Assembly (NCBI GenBank): GCA_945897725.1
Contig: CAMDFR010000011.1
Location: forward strand, 1-64,000
Reading direction: 5' to 3'
Length of the DNA: 64,000 nucleotides
Source: Chitinophaga pinensis
GTDB lineage: Bacteria; Bacteroidota; Bacteroidia; Chitinophagales; CAMDFR01
Made by a program: the position numbers and the translations under genes. The notes under the pieces were generated by a model, which did no database searches, was not told the origin of the DNA, and was given only the letters and a program-made list of their open reading frames with translations. The first letter of the stretch is position 1. Each line of letters starts with the position of its first letter. This document shows, piece by piece, positions 27,446 to 37,054 of this stretch.

Positions 27446-28939
27446 CTATTTTAAAAAGGATTTCAATTTATTGAGACCGTTCTCTGCAAGTAAATTCACA
27501 TCTTCTGATGCTTTAAAGAAGTAAGCAAGTCCGCAAAAAACTATTGTAATGAGTACTGAGCGTACTACTAAATCTAAATATGGATTGGCGATTTTTGGTA
27601 TAAAATAAACGATTCCATAAACAAGTATTGTGATGATAATTACCTTAATGGTGCCTACACTAAATGGCGAAATATTAAACTTCCAATAGACATAGGAGAC
27701 ACATATAAAATTATAAATGGATAAGGTAATGAATGCACTAAAAGCAGCACCGAGAAGTCCGTACATAGGAATGAAAATTATGTTGCAAATAATTGTCATA
27801 ATTGCTAAAAGGATCAAGAAATAGAAAGTGACTCTGAAATACTTTGAGGTATTTAGAATGACCATGTTTATCGAAGTAAGTGCATCAATTAATTTACAAA
27901 ATGCAACAAACAAGATGACATACTTACCAGCAGCAAATTCTTGACCATTCGGCATGATTTTAAAAACATTATCGATATTCATCCAAATACCAAGGAAAAT
28001 AAAGCAACCTGCCATGAATTGCAGAATGGATGTTTTTTTATAGAGTTGATTTAATTTTGGAATATCGTTGCTTATTAAAGCTTCTGATACTACAGGTTGA
28101 GAAATTTGAACTAAAGAGCGTCCTGGTGCCTCAATGACAGTCGCAATGAAAAATGCGGTGGTATAAACACCTGCAGCAGCTAATCCTTGATAATGATTGA
28201 GCATAATGCTATCAATCTTTGTGACAATCACACCACCAATACCACCAAGAATCATATATAGACTATAGGTAATCATTTCTGCTTTTAGGTTTTTGTCAAT
28301 AAAACTGAAATTTGGTTTTATTTTGAATGGCTCTAACTTTTGGGTATAGATAAACTGCAAAAAGAGGATGAGTAAGTATCCTAGAAAGAAAAGAAGTATG
28401 AAGATATTGAAGTTGTAATACTTAAAATAAAACAATAGACAAATACAACTGATAAATATTTTTAGCAGTATTTCTTTTAGAATTTTGGGTACAACAATTC
28501 GGTATAAGGCACTGGCGTAGGTATCAAGCAAGCTTATAAATAGAAGTAGAAATGTAAATGGAATTAATAAATAAGCATAATGATTTAGTAGGGCTGAATT
28601 TTCACTGAAATAATCTATGATTGGCTTTTTGAATAGAAAAAAAAAGAAGCAAAAGATAAGAAAGCCAGCTAATGGAACACCTAACATAAGAAAATGAAAA
28701 CCATTATGCTTTTTATCTACATCATAGAATTTAGGAAAATACTTTATGATGGTACCATTCATGCCAAGCACAGCAAAGTAACTGAATAAGAAGCCAGCAT
28801 CAACTAGTACTCTAGTGAGTCCAATTTGTTCAGTGGTCAGGCATAAAGGTAAAATCCATAGAAGATTTACATAGCCAATTACCATACCTATGTACGTGAC
28901 TACTGTGCTTTTTAGACCTTGTCGCTTGATAATTCCCAT
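27446..28939 (-). CDS. Polysaccharide/O-antigen flippase (Wzx-like, MOP superfamily)
   Basis: A 497-residue integral membrane protein with about 12-14 hydrophobic helices, opening MGIIKRQGLKSTVVTYIGMVIGYVNLLWI, the usual start of oligosaccharide flippases in Bacteroidota. Such proteins flip undecaprenyl-linked repeat units to the periplasm. The open frame extends to 29134, but the extra 65 residues would overlap the divergent methyltransferase and have no homologous look, so I place the start at the ATG at 28939. Its 3' end is 2 bp from the convergent T9SS gene. Confidence 0.88.
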   Translation of the reverse strand: MGIIKRQGLKSTVVTYIGMVIGYVNLLWILPLCLTTEQIGLTRVLVDAGFLFSYFAVLGMNGTIIKYFPKFYDVDKKHNGFHFLMLGVPLAGFLIFCFFFFLFKKPIIDYFSENSALLNHYAYLLIPFTFLLLFISLLDTYASALYRIVVPKILKEILLKIFISCICLLFYFKYYNFNIFILLFFLGYLLILFLQFIYTQKLEPFKIKPNFSFIDKNLKAEMITYSLYMILGGIGGVIVTKIDSIMLNHYQGLAAAGVYTTAFFIATVIEAPGRSLVQISQPVVSEALISNDIPKLNQLYKKTSILQFMAGCFIFLGIWMNIDNVFKIMPNGQEFAAGKYVILFVAFCKLIDALTSINMVILNTSKYFRVTFYFLILLAIMTIICNIIFIPMYGLLGAAFSAFITLSIYNFICVSYVYWKFNISPFSVGTIKVIIITILVYGIVYFIPKIANPYLDLVVRSVLITIVFCGLAYFFKASEDVNLLAENGLNKLKSFLK

Positions 28940-29018
28940 CTTGAGCACAAAGGTAGTCTTTATATGTTTTTTTAATAATCTTGAATTTGTCCTATTTTTA
29001 CAATTACAAATTATTATT

Positions 29019-29819
29019 ATGACAGAAATAGAAAGATTGTATTTAGATTTATTGAAAAAGTCCCTCTCAGATTCACTCAGATTGGATAAGCCAATGTTTA
29101 GAATCAAGGACAATGTTGTTTTAAATGTGGTCAATAAAATTTTAATGACAGTTAACTATTCAGTGATAAAAGTGCTTTTTCCTAAACGAGAAGATTTGAT
29201 AGAAGGTAAAATGCTCCCTCCAACTGCGGAAAGTATGATTGGTTTTAAAAGACTTGATAATATTCAATATTGTATTGAAGAGGTGGTTAAAAATAAGATT
29301 GAAGGCGATATACTTGAAACTGGTGCATGGAGAGGCGGCGCAACTATATTGATGAGAGCAGTACTTAAAGTATTGAATGTAACGGATAAAAAAGTTTGGG
29401 TGGCAGATTCATTCGAAGGATTACCAAAACCTAGCTTTGAAGCTGATATGGGTGATAAGTATTATTTATTTAAAGGGCTTAATGTTGGATTGGAAGAGGT
29501 GAAAGAAAATTTTGAAAGATATTCCATGCTTGATGATCAGGTTGTTTTTTTAAAGGGTTGGTTTAAAGATACTTTACCTGTTGCACCAATTGATAAATTG
29601 TCAATTCTTAGATTGGACGGAGACATGTATGAGTCTACTATGGATGGACTAAATAATATGTATCATAAACTTTCGATTGGTGGATACTGCATTGTAGATG
29701 ATTATGGATGTGTCCCTGCCTGTAAAACAGCAATTGAAGAATTTCGTGCCAAACATGAAATTACAGATGAAATACACAAAGTTGATTGGACTGGGGTTTA
29801 TTGGAAAAAAACAAAGTAA
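29019..29819 (+). CDS. TylF/MycF-type O-methyltransferase
   Basis: A 266-residue SAM- and metal-dependent methyltransferase like macrocin O-methyltransferase. Visible are EGDILETGAWRGGATILMRAVL (SAM loop), VWVADSFEGLPKP, LSILRLDGDMYESTMDGL with the metal-binding Asp, and YCIVDDYGCVPACKTAIEEFR. These enzymes methylate sugar hydroxyls in antibiotics and, in Bacteroidota, more likely in surface glycans, which suits the adjacent flippase. The frame opens at 28890, but the ATG at 29019 is the natural start. It is divergent from the flippase with an 80-bp spacer. Confidence 0.9.
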   Translation: MTEIERLYLDLLKKSLSDSLRLDKPMFRIKDNVVLNVVNKILMTVNYSVIKVLFPKREDLIEGKMLPPTAESMIGFKRLDNIQYCIEEVVKNKIEGDILETGAWRGGATILMRAVLKVLNVTDKKVWVADSFEGLPKPSFEADMGDKYYLFKGLNVGLEEVKENFERYSMLDDQVVFLKGWFKDTLPVAPIDKLSILRLDGDMYESTMDGLNNMYHKLSIGGYCIVDDYGCVPACKTAIEEFRAKHEITDEIHKVDWTGVYWKKTK

Positions 29820-29921
29820 AAATTAGTTGTGTTTCAAACTGCCATCCAATTATATTTTTAAATAACATCTGTCATTCTATTTGCTACCTAGGCCCTAAGG
29901 TCCTAAAACCTGAATTCTTAC

Positions 29922-29929
29922 TATCTTTG
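29922..29929 (+). promoter_or_regulatory. -7 promoter box of the class I methyltransferase
   Basis: TATCTTTG matches TAnnTTTG, 33 bp before the ATG at 29962. No correctly spaced TTG upstream. Confidence 0.45.
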
Positions 29930-29961
29930 CTTAACTAAATAAATATCCTAAATTCATTTTG

Positions 29962-30666
29962 ATGAGAAAAATTGTCTTGGCTTTCCTATCCTTTATGCCA
30001 AAATCCTTACGCAGTCATATTATTTTTGAAATGCAATCTTCTATTGGTCGCATGATTACAGGTCGATTGAAACTTGATACTACAAAGAAAAATTATATCA
30101 ATCTAGGTTGTGGTGATACCTATATTCCTTCACAAATCAATATCGATTTTTTCTTTCCAAAATTTAAAATTGATTATGGATCCGATTTAAGGTATCCTTT
30201 AAAGATAGACAGTAATAGCATTGACGGTATTTTTACAGAACATACATTGGAACATTTGACCTATGATCAAAATGATCGTTTGATGGCTGAATGTTTTAGA
30301 ATCATGAAGCCAGGAGCGGTTTTCAGAATATTGGTTCCGGATGTTTCATTATTTGCCAATAATTATGCTGCTAACAATAAGGCTTGGTTTGATGAATGGG
30401 AGCGATTGATGTTTATCAATAGTGAAAGTAAAGAAAGAGCTGCTCGGAAATTATCTACACCAATGGAAGCCATTAGTTTTGTAACCCAAGAGTATTATCA
30501 TATGGCTTGTTGGGATTTTCAAACCATGAAATATTATTTGGAAAAAAATGGCTTTAAGAATGTGACTAATCCAACATGGAGACAAGGCAAAGACCCTGAA
30601 TTGTTAAAGGATTTAGATAGTACCGATAGAAAATATGTTACCTTGTATGTTGAAGCAGAAAGATAA
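29962..30666 (+). CDS. Class I SAM-dependent methyltransferase (COG4627-like)
   Basis: A 234-residue Rossmann-fold enzyme. The SAM loop is YINLGCGDTYIPSQINID, and the DGIFTEHTLEHLTYDQNDRLMAE segment followed by RILVPD is typical of the predicted methyltransferases found in polysaccharide clusters. The acceptor is unknown, probably a sugar or lipid-linked glycan. I place the start at ATG 29962 rather than the TTG directly before it. It ends ahead of a strong hairpin at 30704-30733, and is the last polysaccharide-type gene of this region. Confidence 0.85.
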   Translation: MRKIVLAFLSFMPKSLRSHIIFEMQSSIGRMITGRLKLDTTKKNYINLGCGDTYIPSQINIDFFFPKFKIDYGSDLRYPLKIDSNSIDGIFTEHTLEHLTYDQNDRLMAECFRIMKPGAVFRILVPDVSLFANNYAANNKAWFDEWERLMFINSESKERAARKLSTPMEAISFVTQEYYHMACWDFQTMKYYLEKNGFKNVTNPTWRQGKDPELLKDLDSTDRKYVTLYVEAER

Positions 30667-30703
30667 TTTCTAATCTCTTTTGAATGTTTTAATGTCTATA
30701 AAT

Positions 30704-30733
30704 AAGCAAAGCCGACGAATGTCGGCTTTGCTT
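30704..30733 (+). terminator. Strong terminator-like hairpin
   Basis: Perfect 13-bp arms AAGCAAAGCCGAC and GTCGGCTTTGCTT around a GAAT loop, 37 bp after the methyltransferase stop. The T-run is weak, but the position and stability fit a transcription end. Confidence 0.7.
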
Positions 30734-30857
30734 GTTGTGTAAGGGTAAGGTCTATATTATGTTTGGCAACACTTTATGAGACGAATATATAGAGCATGAT
30801 GCGTATGCCATATAAATCTTGTATAAGTGGTCTGATTGACTTGATAAGTGGCTCGAA

Positions 30858-31001
30858 TTTGTGTAAGGGATTGGCAGCAGTACCGCCTCTGTATTTGGCG
30901 TACTGCAGAAAGCCTGGTGCTGGCTTGTATGTTGACATCCAGGATAGATTTCTTTGTTGCAAAAAGGATGCTCTGTGGCAGGAGCCAGCATACACCCAAA
31001 G
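30858..31001 (-). repeat. Degenerate two-hairpin palindromic intergenic element, copy C
   Basis: On the minus strand it opens TTTGGGTGTAT. Hairpin 1 has exact arms GCTGGCT/AGCCAGC (plus coordinates 30983-30989 and 30919-30925) around a long loop, followed by ACCAGGCTTTCTGC. Hairpin 2 pairs AGTAC-GCC with GGC-G-GTACT, and the end is GCTGCCAATCCCTTACACAA. It fills most of the 30667-31112 spacer. Open frames of 74-84 codons run through it on both strands, but they overlap each other and look like a by-product of its higher GC. A fragment with the same CCCTTACACAAC end lies at 30730-30745. Confidence 0.6.
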
Positions 31002-31112
31002 CACAAACATTTTTTTATAATTCATGAATCACGCTTCTAAGTGCAATTAAAAATTGGATTCGAGGTCAGAATGAGCCAAAAAAATTGTACTTTTATTTAT
31101 TAATTTAAGCGT

Positions 31113-33905
31113 ATGAAATATTTTATCGGACTTAGTTCTGTATCCTTGGCGGCCATTTTAGGCTTCTTTTTTTTGAGACCTCAAAGCCCTTCGAAAGTGG
31201 CGATGCCAATACCTGCTGTTGAAGAATCCTTCTCGCCAGATGGGGAAGGGGAGCATGGCGAAAAAGTGTTGTATGAATTTAATAGAATCAAAAACCCTAT
31301 GACGGGTGAGGTGCCAAAACATATACAAGAAAGGGCTTTGCTGTTTTCTTCAAGGCTTCCCAAAAAAGACGAATCGAGTAGAAGTCTTTCTTGGCTAGGT
31401 AGAGGGCCCATCAATTTTGGTGGTCGTACCCGTGCTTTTGCTACAGATGTTTTGAATGAAAATATTGTGATTGCAGGTAGTGTAACAGGCGGAATTCATA
31501 GAAGCACCGATGGAGGACTTACTTTTTCTCCTATGTTGACGCCACTACAACTGCATTCTACCACTTGTGTAGCGCAGGATACAAGAACTGGAAAGAGCAA
31601 TACTTGGTATTGTGGTACTGGTGAGTTTTATGGAGTGGTGAGTGCAGCGAGCTTCTCCAACTTATTTAGTGGTAATGGTATTTATAAATCGACAGACAAT
31701 GGCCTTCATTGGAACTTGCTTCCCTCTACGGTTTCGAATACGCCGAGCACTCATTTAACTTATGGAGATTTTGATGCTGTATGGGATATTGTTTGCGATA
31801 ATCATGATGCAACAAATGATGTGGTGTTAGCAGCAGTGTATGGTGGAGTTTTTAGAAGTGCTGATGGTGGTGCTTCATGGACTGCTGTCCTAGGTCTCGA
31901 TACCACGGGTGGTGCTTCTGAATATGTAGATTTGATGCAGACACCTAGTGGTGTTTTTTATGCTGCTTTGAGCAGTGGTGGTTTAGATAAAGGTATTTGG
32001 AGAAGTACGGATGGTATCAATTGGACGAATATCATGCCTTCTTCTTTCGCTGGAACTTATGATGGTATTCAAATGGCCTATGCGCCAAGCGATGAGACCA
32101 AAATATATGTGATAGCCAATACGCCTGGTTCAGGTACCAATAATCATCAGCTTTGGTATTATCATTATGTAAGTGGTAGTGGTGCGGGTGCTGGTGGTAC
32201 TTGGCAAAACCGCTCAGCGAATATTCCGATGGAACATTGCTTAGGATATTTTTCTTTTGATTTTGGAATATTCAATTCGCAGAGCAGTTATAATATGTGC
32301 ATTGCTGTAAAGCCCGACAATCCTGACTTTGTATTGTTATGTGGTACCAATATTTATCGTTCTACTGATGGATTTACTAGTTTAAATCACGATTGGATTG
32401 GTGGCTATCAATGCGACACGATGGATCCTTCTAATTATACCTATCCAAATCATCATTCAGATCAACATGTTATTTTCTTCTCAGCTTCGAATCCTAATAA
32501 GGTTTATTCAGCAAATGATGGAGGTATTTATTATACCAATGATATCAATGCTATGCCAATGACTTGGGTGAGTATGAATCATAATTATTTGAGTACTCAA
32601 TTCTATACGATTGCTGTACAGCCAGGCAATACGAGCAGCGATGTAGTGATTGGTGGGCTTCAAGATAATGGTACTTTTTATACGAATTCTATTGATCCAT
32701 TTAGCATTTGGAAACATATTTTTAATGGTGATGGGGCTTATTGTTCGATTACGCATGTAGGAGATATATATTACCTTTCGATACAACAAGGGAAGGTCTA
32801 CAAATGTGCGGTGAGTAGTGATGGTACCGTGACCAGTTTTACAAGAATAGATCCGCGAACTGGTTCGGATTATCAATTTATCAATCCATTTATTTTGGAT
32901 CCAACCAATGATGAGATCATGTATGTGGCTGGTGGAAAATATATTTGGAGAAATGATAGTTTGTCTTCGATTCCACTCCTAAATGATATTTACAATAGCA
33001 TTACAAAGGGTTGGAAAAAATTAATAGGAACAGGCACTGGACTTGGTTTTGGCTCACCTCAATATACAGCGCTTGCCATGAGTGAGTCGAACAATAACAA
33101 ATTGTACATAGGGACAGATGCGGGTCAAGTTTGTGTGATTGATTCCGCAAAAAGCAGCAGTGGCACGCGAAGAATTATCTCTGACGCCACCATGCCAATA
33201 GGCTATGTAAGCTCTATTGCCGTTGATAAATACGATGCCAATGCATTGCTTGTGTCATATTCGAATTATGGTATCAAAAGTATTTTTTCTTCACAGGACG
33301 GGGGAGGTTCATGGTCAGACGTGAGTGGTAATCTAGAGCAAAATCCTGATGGCACAGGCGATGGACCTTCTGTGATGTGGGTACATTGCTATCATGATGA
33401 AGATACTACCATTTATTTTGCGGGCACTAGTACTGGATTGTATGCCACTTCACAATTGAATGGCTTGTCGACTGTGTGGACCCAAGAAGGGAGCAGTACC
33501 ATTGGTAATGTGCCAGTCAATATGATCACTTCTAGAACGCATGATGGGATGATTGCTGTTGGCACTCATGGAAAAGGTGTGTTTACCACCAGATTGAAAT
33601 CAACCTTATCTATAGATGAAGCTATCAATACACAAAATGTCTTTTTGAAAGCTTATCCAAATCCATTGATTGATTATGCTGTCATCAATTTTGCGGTACC
33701 AACTGAAGTACATGCCACTATTACCATCTACAATATGGGTGGACAGGTGATTCGACAATTGTATGATAAGACGGCGTCACAAGGAACCAATAGCATTGTA
33801 TGGGATGCTAAGAATGATCGTGGTGTGAGCGTAGGTACTGGACATTATCTAGCGGTCATCAAAATTGGTACGATGACGAAGTCGGTTTTATTGGTGAAGC
33901 ACTAA
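31113..33905 (+). CDS. T9SS type A secreted beta-propeller protein (sialidase/Vps10-like)
   Basis: A 930-residue protein with a short hydrophobic N-terminal segment (about 4-21) as signal or anchor. From about residue 90 it shows WLGRGPINFGGRTRAFATD and many BNR-type units (IHRSTDGGLTFSPM, IYKSTDNGLHWNLL, FRSADGGASWTAV, ISRSTDG-like), indicating one or two propellers of the sialidase/Vps10 class. A FlgD-Ig-like fold and the type A sorting tail (LKAYPNPLIDYAVINF ... IYNMGGQVIRQLYD ... SVLLVKH) close the protein. Catalytic sialidase residues are not apparent, so binding or structural roles are as likely. Its stop overlaps the convergent amidohydrolase by 4 bp. Confidence 0.9.
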   Translation: MKYFIGLSSVSLAAILGFFFLRPQSPSKVAMPIPAVEESFSPDGEGEHGEKVLYEFNRIKNPMTGEVPKHIQERALLFSSRLPKKDESSRSLSWLGRGPINFGGRTRAFATDVLNENIVIAGSVTGGIHRSTDGGLTFSPMLTPLQLHSTTCVAQDTRTGKSNTWYCGTGEFYGVVSAASFSNLFSGNGIYKSTDNGLHWNLLPSTVSNTPSTHLTYGDFDAVWDIVCDNHDATNDVVLAAVYGGVFRSADGGASWTAVLGLDTTGGASEYVDLMQTPSGVFYAALSSGGLDKGIWRSTDGINWTNIMPSSFAGTYDGIQMAYAPSDETKIYVIANTPGSGTNNHQLWYYHYVSGSGAGAGGTWQNRSANIPMEHCLGYFSFDFGIFNSQSSYNMCIAVKPDNPDFVLLCGTNIYRSTDGFTSLNHDWIGGYQCDTMDPSNYTYPNHHSDQHVIFFSASNPNKVYSANDGGIYYTNDINAMPMTWVSMNHNYLSTQFYTIAVQPGNTSSDVVIGGLQDNGTFYTNSIDPFSIWKHIFNGDGAYCSITHVGDIYYLSIQQGKVYKCAVSSDGTVTSFTRIDPRTGSDYQFINPFILDPTNDEIMYVAGGKYIWRNDSLSSIPLLNDIYNSITKGWKKLIGTGTGLGFGSPQYTALAMSESNNNKLYIGTDAGQVCVIDSAKSSSGTRRIISDATMPIGYVSSIAVDKYDANALLVSYSNYGIKSIFSSQDGGGSWSDVSGNLEQNPDGTGDGPSVMWVHCYHDEDTTIYFAGTSTGLYATSQLNGLSTVWTQEGSSTIGNVPVNMITSRTHDGMIAVGTHGKGVFTTRLKSTLSIDEAINTQNVFLKAYPNPLIDYAVINFAVPTEVHATITIYNMGGQVIRQLYDKTASQGTNSIVWDAKNDRGVSVGTGHYLAVIKIGTMTKSVLLVKH

Positions 33906-35476
33906 GATAGCGAAGGCTTTCTGGAGAAAACTAGTTCGCCATCCACATAGGTAGCATCTATGCTTGTGTGAAGTATATCTTCTTCTTTACAAGTAAGTAA
34001 ATCGGTAGCACTGATGACAAAATCAGCATGTTTATGTACTTCTAAACTGCCTATTTCTTTTTCTTGAAACTGCGCATAAGCAGCCCAAATCGTCATGCTT
34101 TTGAGTGCCTCTATTCTAGTAATTTTCTGAGATGGATCGAAGCCAAAGGCTGGTTGTCCGTTATCATCTTTCCTAGTGATGCCAGCATAAAATCCACGCA
34201 ATGGATTTGGTTTTTCTATTGGGAAATCACTTCCGTTGACAATCATGCCACATTCTTCTAATAAGTCTTTGATTCGGTAGGCCGTTTTCATACGATTGTC
34301 GCCAAGTCTATCTTTGGCCCATGTATAATCGCTGGTGCCATGCGTAGATTGAACGGATGGAATGATTTGATTGTTGGAAAATTCTTGGAGTAAATAGTTT
34401 GGCAGAATTTGTACATGTTCGATTCGCCATCTTCTTTCATTTTTCCCTTTTAAATATTTTTTATAGAGTTGTATGATTCTTTCGTTTGCAGCATCACCAA
34501 TGCAATGGGTAATCATTTGCAGATTATGATCGATACAAAATTGAGCTTCTTCATTCCAATATTCATCAGATTCTAAAAGCAATCCTTTGTTGAGTGGATC
34601 ATCGGTATAGGGTTCTAACAAAGCCGCACCACGTGAGCCAAGTGCCCCATCTGCAAAGTGTTTGGTGGCATTGATCATAAACTTGCCCTTTTTATATCCT
34701 TTGTTTTGGGATAGAAAATCTTTGTTTTCTTTTGATGGAACAAACATTCCAAACAATTTAATTTTTAAACTATCCTCCTCATACATCGACTGAAAGAGTT
34801 TAAAATCGGGATGTTCCATAAAGGCGTCGCCAACGGATGTTAAACCAAATGCTATACAAATCTCTTGCGCTTTTAAAATGATTTGTTTTTTTACGGTATC
34901 ATTTTCTTGCACAAAAGGAAGCATATAAAACATCGCTTTGTCATACACAATACCAGTGGCTTTGCCATCTTTCATCTCTATGAAACCTTCGTCGATAAAG
35001 CTTTGTTGGAGCACCTTGCTTCTGTCGATAGCAGTTTGATTAATCAAAGCGACATGACTGTCGATTCTCACAAGAAATACAGGTGTATTTGGAAACAAGA
35101 TATCCAAAACCTCTTTAGTGGGCAATTGTTTGTCTGCCCAGTTATTATTGTTCCAACCTCGACCCACTAACCATTCGCGTGTATTTGTTTCTTGAAAGCT
35201 TTTTACTTTTTCTATCACCTCATCAAACGAATTGGTCGTGTGCAAGGCAGCGGTGAAATATGTTCTACCTAAGTCAATGAAATGACAATGCGGATCGATG
35301 AAGCCCGGATAGATACATTTACCTAGGCAATTGATGATTTCAATCTCATCTGTGCTTTGAAATTCGTGTTGTTTGCCAATAAAAATAATTTTATTAGCTT
35401 CAATCACCATGCAATCTGCCACTGAACAGTTGGCATCTACGGTATAAATTTTTGCATTTATAAATTGCTTCATCAT
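33902..35476 (-). CDS. Metal-dependent amidohydrolase (YtcJ-like)
   Basis: A 524-residue cytosolic amidohydrolase. A beta-sandwich N-terminus with the YPGFIDPHCHFIDLG motif (HxH metal ligands) leads into the TIM barrel. Further residues include WLVGRGWNNNNWADKQLPTK, HFADGALGSRGAALLEPY, THCIGDAANERII, WRIEHVQIL and VNGSDFPIEKPNPL, the sequence pattern of the YtcJ/exoenzyme-regulatory amidohydrolase group. The substrate is unknown. It ends 4 bp inside the convergent T9SS gene and is followed upstream by PBP4 on the same strand with a 26-bp gap. Confidence 0.88.
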   Translation of the reverse strand: MMKQFINAKIYTVDANCSVADCMVIEANKIIFIGKQHEFQSTDEIEIINCLGKCIYPGFIDPHCHFIDLGRTYFTAALHTTNSFDEVIEKVKSFQETNTREWLVGRGWNNNNWADKQLPTKEVLDILFPNTPVFLVRIDSHVALINQTAIDRSKVLQQSFIDEGFIEMKDGKATGIVYDKAMFYMLPFVQENDTVKKQIILKAQEICIAFGLTSVGDAFMEHPDFKLFQSMYEEDSLKIKLFGMFVPSKENKDFLSQNKGYKKGKFMINATKHFADGALGSRGAALLEPYTDDPLNKGLLLESDEYWNEEAQFCIDHNLQMITHCIGDAANERIIQLYKKYLKGKNERRWRIEHVQILPNYLLQEFSNNQIIPSVQSTHGTSDYTWAKDRLGDNRMKTAYRIKDLLEECGMIVNGSDFPIEKPNPLRGFYAGITRKDDNGQPAFGFDPSQKITRIEALKSMTIWAAYAQFQEKEIGSLEVHKHADFVISATDLLTCKEEDILHTSIDATYVDGELVFSRKPSLS

Positions 35477-35502
35477 TGCAGAATGGATGTTTTTGATTGT
35501 TG

Positions 35503-36972
35503 TTAAATGCCAGCCATGGCAGCCATTAGTTTAGAGATTTTTTGACGCAGCACAAGATTCTTAGAATTGTAATTATTGAACATAATGGAGAAGCTCAAGG
35601 TCTTGCCACTACTTGTGTTGACGTAACCAGTGTATGAAATGCCTCTTTCTACAGTACCACTTTTTGCAAAGATATTTCCCTCCGCCAGCGTGCCTATGCC
35701 CATCCCTTTTAATGTTCCTGATTTACCTGCGACTGCCAAAGAATTTTTGAATGTTTTGAAATAATTTTCTTTAGAAATCTGTAGTAAGATTTGTGTGAAG
35801 TGATATGGACTCACTGCATTATGTCTACTCAGTCCGCTGCCATCTTTCATATAAAAGCCACTTAAGTCAATCCCTTTGCTCTGCCAGTATTTTTGAATAA
35901 TTCGGATGCCATTTTCAGTGTTTGCTACTTGACCTTTTTCTTTCGCAATTGTTTTTAACAATGCCTCAGCATAGAGATTGATGCTTTTTTGATTGGTGAC
36001 GCTGATGATATCCTTTAGGGGAGGAGAATAGTAATTGAAAATAGAAACACCTGTTGAGCCATAAGCAATGCCCTCATTGGCTAAAATCCTTGATGTGCTT
36101 AGGCTTTGTTTCACTTGTATATTCTTGGCTGCTAATGAATCTTGAAGCAGTTGTGCCAAAAAGAGCGCAGGATCAGGTATAGAGCCACTGATGGAAAATT
36201 CTTTATCACTCAAGGGTACTAGTCCCGCTAATGTTCTTTCATTCGTGTAGGGTGCGCCATAGATATAGGCATCATCCATATTGCCGACTGTATCATTGGC
36301 AATCAGAAGATTGGTGAACATGAGCGAGGATATGTTTGGTTCTAGCCTCGAAAGGATAGGTTTCGTATTGTTGATGATACATGGTTTAAAGAAAATATCA
36401 TAACTATTTTCGTTGAAATTGATGCCAGCCGCACCTGCACCAAAATAATTGCCTATATCACTCCAGTTCCAAGTGCTTGGTATATTTGAACCAGTAAAAC
36501 AACTTTCGTCTGCAATCAGTCTGCCTTCGATGCTACGAATACCTGATTTTTGTATGGAGTCGACCATCATTTGAATCATGGAACGATAGTTGGGCACTCC
36601 AAGCATTCTATCTGAACCTAAGCTCGGATCACCGCTTCCTCTGATGATTATATCGCCATGAAGCACGCCCTTTTCAAGTGTTCCTGTATAGGTGATAGAG
36701 GTTTGATAACGATAGTTTTCTCCCAACAAAGCCAACGCTGTAGAAGTTGTAATGATTTTCATAGAAGAGGCAGGCAACAGGGAGAGAAATTTATCTTTTT
36801 CTGCGAGCACTTTACCATTCTGATTATCGAGCAAACAAAAGCTCCAGCTAGCGTTCAGCAGACTGCTGTCTTTCTTAAAGGTCTCTATTAGACTATTGAC
36901 TTTCTCTATCTGCGCAAAGAGCGCATGTGTAGAAATGACAACTACAAAAAGTAGAAATATTATTTTTTTCAT
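35503..36972 (-). CDS. dacB: D-alanyl-D-alanine carboxypeptidase/endopeptidase (PBP4)
   Basis: A 489-residue periplasmic serine enzyme (signal peptide ends LFA-Q) that trims and cleaves peptidoglycan cross-links. It has the SxxK motif in LPASSMKII (Ser69, Lys72), the DGSGLSRHNAVSP region with the SxN motif, and KSG in VAGKSGTLKGMG near the C-terminus. The large insertion between SxxK and SxN typical of the S13/PBP4 class is present. The length is normal. It is in the same orientation as the downstream amidohydrolase and may share its transcript. Confidence 0.93.
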   Translation of the reverse strand: MKKIIFLLFVVVISTHALFAQIEKVNSLIETFKKDSSLLNASWSFCLLDNQNGKVLAEKDKFLSLLPASSMKIITTSTALALLGENYRYQTSITYTGTLEKGVLHGDIIIRGSGDPSLGSDRMLGVPNYRSMIQMMVDSIQKSGIRSIEGRLIADESCFTGSNIPSTWNWSDIGNYFGAGAAGINFNENSYDIFFKPCIINNTKPILSRLEPNISSLMFTNLLIANDTVGNMDDAYIYGAPYTNERTLAGLVPLSDKEFSISGSIPDPALFLAQLLQDSLAAKNIQVKQSLSTSRILANEGIAYGSTGVSIFNYYSPPLKDIISVTNQKSINLYAEALLKTIAKEKGQVANTENGIRIIQKYWQSKGIDLSGFYMKDGSGLSRHNAVSPYHFTQILLQISKENYFKTFKNSLAVAGKSGTLKGMGIGTLAEGNIFAKSGTVERGISYTGYVNTSSGKTLSFSIMFNNYNSKNLVLRQKISKLMAAMAGI

Positions 36973-37054
36973 CCCTTAAAAGTAAGGATAAAAAATATTT
37001 TTTGAAGCCTATAGTACTTAGGAAACATAGAAAATTCGATGGCTAGCCGCTGTT

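Noticed and set aside
30752-31025. Four overlapping 74-84 codon open frames as real genes
   Set aside because: They overlap on both strands inside palindromic element C, and the translations show no conserved features.
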